Part shown: positions 58,095 through 64,000 of the stretch, piece by piece
How the letters are laid out: every line of letters begins with the position of its first letter
Numbering within the stretch: the first letter of the stretch is position 1
Origin: Molossus alvarezi
Lineage: Eukaryota > Chordata > Mammalia > Chiroptera > Molossidae
NCBI GenBank assembly: GCA_037176705.1
Contig: CM073886.1
Span: 92,496,501-92,560,500, forward strand
Reading direction: 5' to 3'
DNA: 64,000 bases
The notes under the pieces: generated by a model
Databases searched by the model: none
Told to the model about the DNA's origin: nothing
What the model saw: only the letters and a program-made list of their open reading frames with translations
Translations under genes and position numbers: made by a program

Positions 58095-58103
58095 GTCTAG
58101 AGT

Positions 58104-58497
58104 AACACTATTAATAGAAATATAACAAGCAACACATGTAGTTTTACATTTCCTATTTCAACATGTAATCCTTGTTTTTAACATTTTTTATGAGATAATT
58201 TACCTGTTATTATAGTAAGTCTTTGAAATCTGGTCTGTGTTACACTTATAATATATCTCAATTTGGACACTAAATTTTCCGTGGAAATACTTGGTGTGTA
58301 TTTAGAGTTCATAAAATTAGCATCAAAAAAATAGATTCAGATTCCATGTTGATCCCAACATTCACAAAATATTTCCAAAACGGAATTATCAGTTTTAAAT
58401 TAATTAAATCAAATAAAACTTAAAATGTCATTCTTCGGTCACACAAAACACATTTCAGGTGTCCAGCAGCCACACGTAGCTAGTCCAGAGCTTGTTC
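58104..58497 (+). mobile_element. hAT-Charlie-like longer element
   Basis: 'attaatagaaatataacaag' at the left and 'cacacgtagctagtccagag' at the right recall the 'ctgtccaatagaa' family with a longer AT-rich interior ('taagtctttgaaatctggtc', 'tatatctcaatttggacact'). The SPIN-like element abuts its left end. Confidence 0.55.
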
Positions 58498-58583
58498 CAC
58501 TTGAAGCAAAAGCCTAGGGGGATTTTGTCAAAAGTTGTGCTATAGGCAAAGGCTGAATGACAAGAGAAAGAATTGGAGTTATG

Positions 58584-58796
58584 CCCCACCAGGATGGCTC
58601 AGTGGATTGAGTGTCATCCCATGGACTGAGAGGTCCCGGTTCAATTCCTGGTCAGGGCACATGCCCAGGTTGCAGGCTTGATCCCCAGTAGGGGGCATGC
58701 AGAAGGCAGCCAATGGATGTTTCTCTTTCACATCGATGTTTCTCTCTCTCCCGTCCTCTCTCTCTAGAAAAAGTCAATAAAAACATATTTTTTAAA
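58584..58796 (+). mobile_element. VES-type tRNA SINE, type B, with perfect 17-bp target duplication
   Basis: Target duplication 'aaagaattggagttatg' at 58567-58583 and 58797-58813. Body: 'ccccaccaggatggctcagt', B box 'cccggttcaattcct', 'gcacatgcccaggttgcagg', 'ggcagccaatggatgtttct', CT-rich stretch, 'agtcaataaaaac' tail. Confidence 0.98.
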
Positions 58797-58813
58797 AAAG
58801 AATTGGAGTTATG

Positions 58814-59390
58814 TACAAAATAAGACTAATTTGAGCACGCACACCTGAGAGACCTTTGGGTATTGCAAACCTGTTCTTTCTCAGCACTCTCTTTCCAGGC
58901 CAGTGCAGGTGATAGATCACGTGGTTACAGATCCATGTTGTCTCACTGCTCTCTACCCAGTGACCTCACTCACGGAACACTGACCTAAGAAGGAGAAAGC
59001 GGCTGGAAAGTATGGGTGGGAAAATGAGGATAGAGCAAGGAGACAAGAAAATAAGGAGATTCACATTCTTGGGCTGTGAGTCCAAAAAGCTGTTGGTATT
59101 TTTTTCTTGCATTTAACCATTATATTGCTATCTGGTTATAAGAAATATATTAGAAGAAATGTCATATCAATTTCAATAATCTTAAAGACTCATACTAACT
59201 GAAAATAGTAGCCTGTCAGCTCCCAAAGGACAGGATTTTTTATCTGTTTCATTCACTGCTGTGTCTCTAGAAGATATAGGAGATTTATATTTTTTTTGTT
59301 TAGCAAATAAATTAATAAACAGTTCAATAGCTTCCCACGTAGAAACCACACATAGCAAAATAACAGTCTTGTTCTGAATCTGCATTCATT
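58814..59390. other. Unassigned non-coding stretch
   Basis: Nothing recognised. Confidence 0.4.
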
Positions 59391-59475
59391 CATTTTTCTC
59401 AACAAACATGTTCAAGCATTCCCTGTGTCAGTCTCTTGGATGCTGTGTATACAGAAATAATAAACACAAAAAGGA
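59391..59475 (-). mobile_element. L2 3'-end fragment
   Basis: 'ttcatttttctcaacaaaca', 'ccctgtgtcagtctcttgga', 'tgctgtgtatacagaaataa' is the antisense L2 terminus. Confidence 0.55.
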
Positions 59476-61429
59476 CACGTCTTTATGAAACACTATTTCA
59501 CAACAATAAAACAATTTTCTCATCCTTTAAAAGATCCACTTGACTAATAGTGGTTTTACTTTCCTCAATACTGTATCAAATATTAATATCAAATATTAAG
59601 CTGTACCTCAATCAGAGGCCACTGGATTCCAACTAACTCTTAACACCTTATAGGAGCTCCATCAATAGAGATAAACATTACCCCTCCATAAAGTACTAGA
59701 GATTTGGCTCTATCTGGTTTTACTTATTGTGCCCTAACTAGGCATCTCATCTAAGTTCTCTTTCCAAGTTCATATGGGAGTACTCCTATCATTCCTTGCG
59801 TAGGCCAAGTGATTTTTTTTTTAATTTTCAGACCATGCTAATCATGGCACACTTCCAAAATATATAATAATTAGATAAAGGAGTTGATTGCTTAATTCTT
59901 GCCTGTGACTCGGAGCTTCCATTAATTAGCTAAAGCCAGAGTCCTCAGCATGCTCTCCACTGATTAGCGCAGTGACAGGTCCATCTGGCCTTCCCGCGGC
60001 ACACTGGAGAAAGTGTCTTTTGGCATAAAAACCAGGGATGCCTGTAATTTAGAATGAGTCAAGTGCTGCCAGCACTTTTGAAAGAGATGGAGCCTGACTG
60101 CAATATGAGTTCTGTCCCAAAAGAAGTTATGTCTGTGCATACCAATGCCAGGATCTCAAAACCAGCCTCACTCTCCTGATCGGCACAGCCTTTGTACCTA
60201 CCTTTACCGGATTCCACCCTTCAGACTCCCCTTGGCTTGGGTTTCTTCCTCCATCAATCACTGCATCAATTGGTAGATTTTTAAACAGCTATTCATTAAG
60301 GGGATGCCAAACTGGAGACAATAAAGGAGTTGGAACAGTCAGAGGGAGGAGGGTGAGGAGCCAGGATTTGGCATGTGGATGAGCCCAAGGTGAGCGGGGC
60401 CAGCTCTGTACTGCTTGCTCCTCATCCACGCCTGGCCAGGGCTGAGGAGAAAAGGGAGAATGGTCCATGGGCCGAGACCAGCGTGTGCACACTGGGTTTC
60501 CCTGGTGTAAGCACACACACCCACTGGAGTATTGAGGACAGCCAGCACTTTGACCTCTCTTGGCAATGTTTCCAGGGTAGGTTTATTCCAAGAAAACCAA
60601 ATAACAATATAACCTTAGTCATCTGACCAGGTGTTCAGTTTCGGGGTTAGAATAAATAGTTATGTTGCCTGGGAATCTCTGGGACCCAGAACACTGTCCT
60701 TGTTAACTCACTTATTACCTGAGGCCATCATTAGACTAAAAATTGATGGCAATAAAAGACAAGTGACAACTAGACTCCCCTGGGGAAAGCTCCATTTGAT
60801 GGGGAAGCGTCATAGATTATTCCTTCAGAAGCTGATGAAAGAAATTTTCAGGGCAAGAGGCAGAACACTGAAACAGTTGAATGGGTGAGCATTACATGCT
60901 CGATTCATCAAATATCCACAGAGGTAAACACTCTATCCGCCGCAATTTGCATCACATCTCCCCTTGGACCCCAGGGCACCGCCTTTCCTGTAGTGTACTC
61001 AGTGTGAGGTTCACGAGTCTGACGTTCCCAGTGACATATGTAGGCTCTATGTTGCATTCATCTAAAAGTCTACCTTTTTAACTTGCCCAGATTTCTCTAA
61101 AACAGTGGACTTGTCGAGGCTGGGTTATTTTGGTTGAGTGCTTTTGTGAAGTCAGTTTTAACTTCGACTAATAGTTAAACAGTCTGGGCAGGTCTGAGAA
61201 GACTGCAAACACCCACAGATTCTTCCTCTTCAGGGTCTTTTTGAACTAACAGTCTCGGATGATCCCCTAGGTATTCAATACTCATGTAAGTGGGAACAGA
61301 CCCAAAGGCACAGGAATCCCCTATTCTCATGGCAGGGACTCTGCGCCCTACATTATAAACCACACCCCATCAAGCTGAAAAATTACAGACTTCCAACGAA
61401 CTGGGACTAAAATTCACGTTGGCAGCTGT
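59476..61429. other. Repeat-poor non-coding stretch
   Basis: About 1.95 kb without a named repeat. Within it, 59880-60080 has a CNE-like look ('tccattaattagctaaagcc', 'gattagcgcagtgacagg', 'ttcccgcggcac'). Open frames of 66-85 codons on both strands at 60289-60888 overlap one another and show no domain. Confidence 0.4.
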
Positions 61430-61935
61430 GCTTATCGCTTTTGATTATAAAAAGTGCAACAGGTTTGGCTGTCACGAAGGTGACAAGGTTCTCGGCAAAT
61501 TCGAATAGTCTCCCAGAGCCGTACCTGTCGCCTGTGATTTTCTGTGTTCGGTTTGGCAAGCTTCTGTTCTGCAGAACTTCTCAGAATGCCAGTGTCCATT
61601 CTGCACAACCTGTTTCCTCCTCGGGTCTTACGGCTCTAAATAAAAAATAAAGAGGAGATGATTATATTATTATTTTACAGCTTCACTCTTAAAAGGGACC
61701 CAAAGCTCTGAATAAATTCGTAGCCTGAATGAAAAAAGAAAGAGTAGATAGCTCTTTGGAGAGGACCATTAATTCTTTTAAAGTTCTTATGTGTCATTTA
61801 ACAAATGATCCATTTCGAGGCACTAAATGGCTCTCTAGTAGCCAGGCTGAATTAACGGCCTGTAAGTGGCAACCTTTCATTTATAGTGCTCTAATGACAT
61901 TCATTATATCATCTTGCCAACCCTTCATAATTGTA
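61430..61935. other. Candidate conserved non-coding element
   Basis: About 500 bp with no repeat signature and many AT-rich, homeodomain-type motifs ('ccattaattctttt', 'gctctaatgacattcatta', 'tttatagtgc') beside retained CpGs ('tgtcgcctgtgat', 'cctcgggtcttacggctc', 'ccatttcgaggcac'). No sustained coding frame. The enhancer-like reading rests on appearance only. Confidence 0.4.
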
Positions 61936-62043
61936 AGAGAGACAAGCAGACAAAGCCAACCCTACAAATAGGCAAACTAAAAGGCCACCCACCCATTGGT
62001 CTCACCAGCCAGCCCACAGCAATTCACCCTCTTATCTGAAATA

Positions 62044-62140
62044 AATCATTCACCAAATATGTATTTACTGAGTGCCTACTCTGTGCCAGGTCTGTCTTCG
62101 CCAGGGGTCACTGGACAATACATACACAGCCTGAGAGGAT
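62044..62140 (-). mobile_element. L2 3'-end fragment
   Basis: 'cattcaccaaatatgtattt', 'actgagtgcctactctgtgc', 'caggtctgtcttcgccagg' is antisense L2. Confidence 0.75.
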
Positions 62141-62249
62141 GGGGTGACCCCCAGCTTTCTTCTTTACATACACTAATTGACAGGAGAGCTTGATCATAAA
62201 GAATGTATTATGGTGTAAGCAGAAAGGAGTTAGTAATACTAATGCCTTC

Positions 62250-62412
62250 AAAAATTATCACATTTTATGTATAATCTTATTTATTACAATAATCAATTGA
62301 GAAGTAAATTAGATATGTATATGATTTTATAATTAATAAAACTCAGACTTTGAGAGGTTAAATATAACTTACATAAAGACATATAGCTAATACATGGCAC
62401 AGTCTGAATTTA
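62250..62412 (+). mobile_element. MIR SINE fragment
   Basis: 'aataaaactcagactttgag', 'aggttaaatataacttacat', 'aaagacatatagctaataca', 'tggcacagtctgaattta' match the MIR 3' core. Confidence 0.75.
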
Positions 62413-62428
62413 ACTTATGTCTCACTTT

Positions 62429-62684
62429 TTTTGTTCTCACTTGAGGACATGTTTGGGTTTTTCTATTGATTTTAGAGAGAGAAGAAGGAAGGGAGGGAGA
62501 GAGAGAGAGAAAAAGAGGGACAGACAGAAACATCAATATGAGAAACATCAATTGGTTGCTTCCTGTATGTGCCCAACTGGGGATCAAACTCACAACCTAG
62601 GTATGTGCCCTGGCCAGGAATCAACCCCACAACCCTCTGGTGTATAAGACGACACTCCAACTGACAGAGCCACCAGGCCAGGGC
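62429..62684 (-). mobile_element. VES-type tRNA SINE, type C
   Basis: Minus strand: 'gccctggcctggtggctctg', 'gggttgattcctggcc', 'gcacatacctaggttgtgag', 'ggaagcaaccaattgatg', CT-rich stretch, 'aatcaatag', then 'cctcaagtgaga'. Flanks 'tgtctcactttt' and 'tatctcactttt' are the likely target duplication. Confidence 0.92.
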
Positions 62685-62689
62685 TGTCT

Positions 62690-62989
62690 ATCTCACTTTT
62701 GAGTGAGGTTGAACCTTATTTGCTTGCAAGCTACTTATGAATTAATAATAGGATGCAGATGCTAAAATAAATTATGCAAGTTTTGGCTTCAGTGATTAAA
62801 AGCATGGTGTTCAGGTAAAGGAAATATAGTACTCAGATCATGGGACAGTTCAGTCCTTTCATCCTGAGACTCGGTAGAGTATATCCAGAACACATACTTA
62901 GTTCTAAGCATCAAAATTTTTAAAGGATTTAACACTCAAAAGTAGGCAGAACAGTGGAAACTAAGAAATAAGGGAGCTGGAGACCATAC
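62690..62989. other. Unassigned non-coding stretch
   Basis: Nothing recognised. Confidence 0.4.
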
Positions 62990-63175
62990 TGTAGTCAAAC
63001 TATTGAGAGAACTACGAGATTCAGCCTGGAAAGCAAAATGCTAAAAAGGAACTATATAATAGTTGTCTGCAAATATTTGAACTACCAGTGTTTAAAAAAA
63101 CAAGGCACAGATTTGTTCTTTGTGACTCCAGGAGAAAATTAGGAAAATAGAATGACCTTCCTCACAATCCTCATC
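62990..63175 (+). mobile_element. Possible ancient CR1/L3-like LINE fragment
   Basis: 'tatttgaactaccagtgttt', 'gatttgttctttgtgactcc', 'aggagaaaattaggaaaata' resemble a dispersed ancient repeat whose consensus I recall as 'gatttgttctgtgtggcccc'. Family assignment is tentative. Confidence 0.4.
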
Positions 63176-63539
63176 TTCCAAGGCAAGAAGATGGCAAATA
63201 AATGTGTTAGGTTGTAATTTAGGTATGAATTGTTGAGGACCTAGCAAAACGATCACTGTGAGCCCAGAAAATAGCAGGTGACGACATGTGAAAGAGACAC
63301 CAACAAGAACAGACGACTGAGCAGAGGAGAGCCAGTCATTGACAATCCCAATATTTTGAGTCCAAGAGTGACAGGCTGGAGGTAGAATCACCGGCCACCC
63401 CGACATGTCCACAGCCACTGTACTTTGCAGGGAACATCTGGTTGCACCCCTGACAGAAGCAGTGGGTAAAAGCTGAGCTATGCTCCAAATGCAATGGCAG
63501 CAGACCTGGGGCTTAATGCTGAGAGCTGTGAAACCCCCC
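63176..63539. other. Unassigned; contains the longest chance open frame
   Basis: A 163-codon minus-strand open frame (63092-63583) covers this area and runs antisense through the ancient repeat at 62990-63175. No domain, signal peptide or family feature is visible, so I do not call it a gene. Confidence 0.45.
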
Positions 63540-63845
63540 TCAGCATTTTGCCCTTCACTTTGGCTCATGCCCGGGATGTTCACGCCCTAGATATTTGCAT
63601 GGCTCACAGCTCTTCCTCTCATTCAGGCCTCTGCTTTAATACCCAACCCCCACCCCACCCCCACCACAGGATCTGCCTTGATCGCCCTCTCTAATGTATA
63701 CTCTCCATTTATTCACATGCTTATTTTCTATAGCACATTGAATTTAATGTCTGACATTATATAGATGTTTTCCTGTCTCCCTCCCTGGAATGTCAATTCC
63801 ATGAGGCAGTATCTTTGTTTTGCTCACTCCTATCAATGCTCCATT
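63540..63845 (+). mobile_element. L2 LINE 3' end
   Basis: 'catggctcacagctcttcct', 'tctcattcaggcctctgctt', 'tgatcgccctctctaatgta', 'tgtcaattccatgaggcagt', 'atctttgttttgctcactcc' follow L2 order. A CCCCA-type C-rich run lies at 63641-63667. Confidence 0.7.
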
Positions 63846-64000
63846 TCTTTCTGACTCCACCTTGTTCAAGCCTGCTTTGTCTTGCATATGGACATGCTAA
63901 GCATTAGAAGAATTCTGCTTGCACCTTGAGTTTTACAGAAACAGCCCCTCCCCTTGATATAAAAGAGGCCTGAATTCTGTACTTTCTTAAGTTGGGGTTC
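63846..64000. other. Unassigned end of window
   Basis: Nothing recognised. Confidence 0.4.

Noticed and set aside
63092..63583. Longest open frame of the window, 163 codons, minus strand
   Set aside because: Runs antisense to an ancient repeat-like segment, has no domain, signal peptide or family feature, and lacks CpG or promoter context.

Overview
This window is mammalian nuclear DNA. Its repeat content points to a bat, probably a yangochiropteran of vespertilionid type; that taxonomic call is inference. The evidence is about sixteen tRNA-headed SINEs of the VES kind, a carnivore/bat-style L1 with a G-rich 3' UTR, TA-flanked mariner-like miniature transposons and a SPIN-like hAT element. 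They lie on a background of old placental repeats (L2, MIR, MER5A, MLT1/MLT2 LTRs).

I find no protein-coding gene or exon I can support. All open reading frames are short (the longest is 163 codons), and the ones with recognisable protein similarity are decayed L1 ORF1 or ORF2. No tRNA, rRNA, snRNA or CRISPR locus is present. The window is best read as intergenic or intronic.

Layout. 0-4 kb is LINE-dominated: a 5'-truncated L1 with its 3' UTR and poly(A), LTR scraps, then an older L1 end. 4-25 kb carries ten VES SINEs on both strands, two mariner-like MITEs, an L1 interrupted by a SINE, an ORF1-only (HAL1-like) element, MIRs, an L2 copy of about 800 bp and an MLT1 LTR. 25-36 kb has degraded L1M pieces, an MLT2-like LTR, a long L1M 3' UTR, the best-preserved mariner-like MITE (35318-35445) and, 94 bp downstream, a perfect 24-bp-arm hairpin (35540-35591). 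36.3-52.9 kb has no VES SINE and holds mostly older elements: MIR, L2, a MaLR LTR with internal sequence, an L1M 5'-UTR-like block and one younger L1 end. 53-64 kb carries an antisense L1 tail, an MLT1 LTR, hAT elements including the SPIN-like copy with a perfect 8-bp target duplication (57867-58102), two VES SINEs and a repeat-poor stretch (59.5-62 kb) that looks like a candidate conserved non-coding region.

I did not find a new gene system. The most checkable points are the exact target-site duplications, the SPIN-like and mariner-like elements, the perfect hairpin, the ORF1-to-3'UTR element, a short hairpin shared by SINE tails, and three repeat-poor candidate regulatory stretches. Family names come from recognition by eye; boundaries without a stated target duplication are good to about 10-50 bp.
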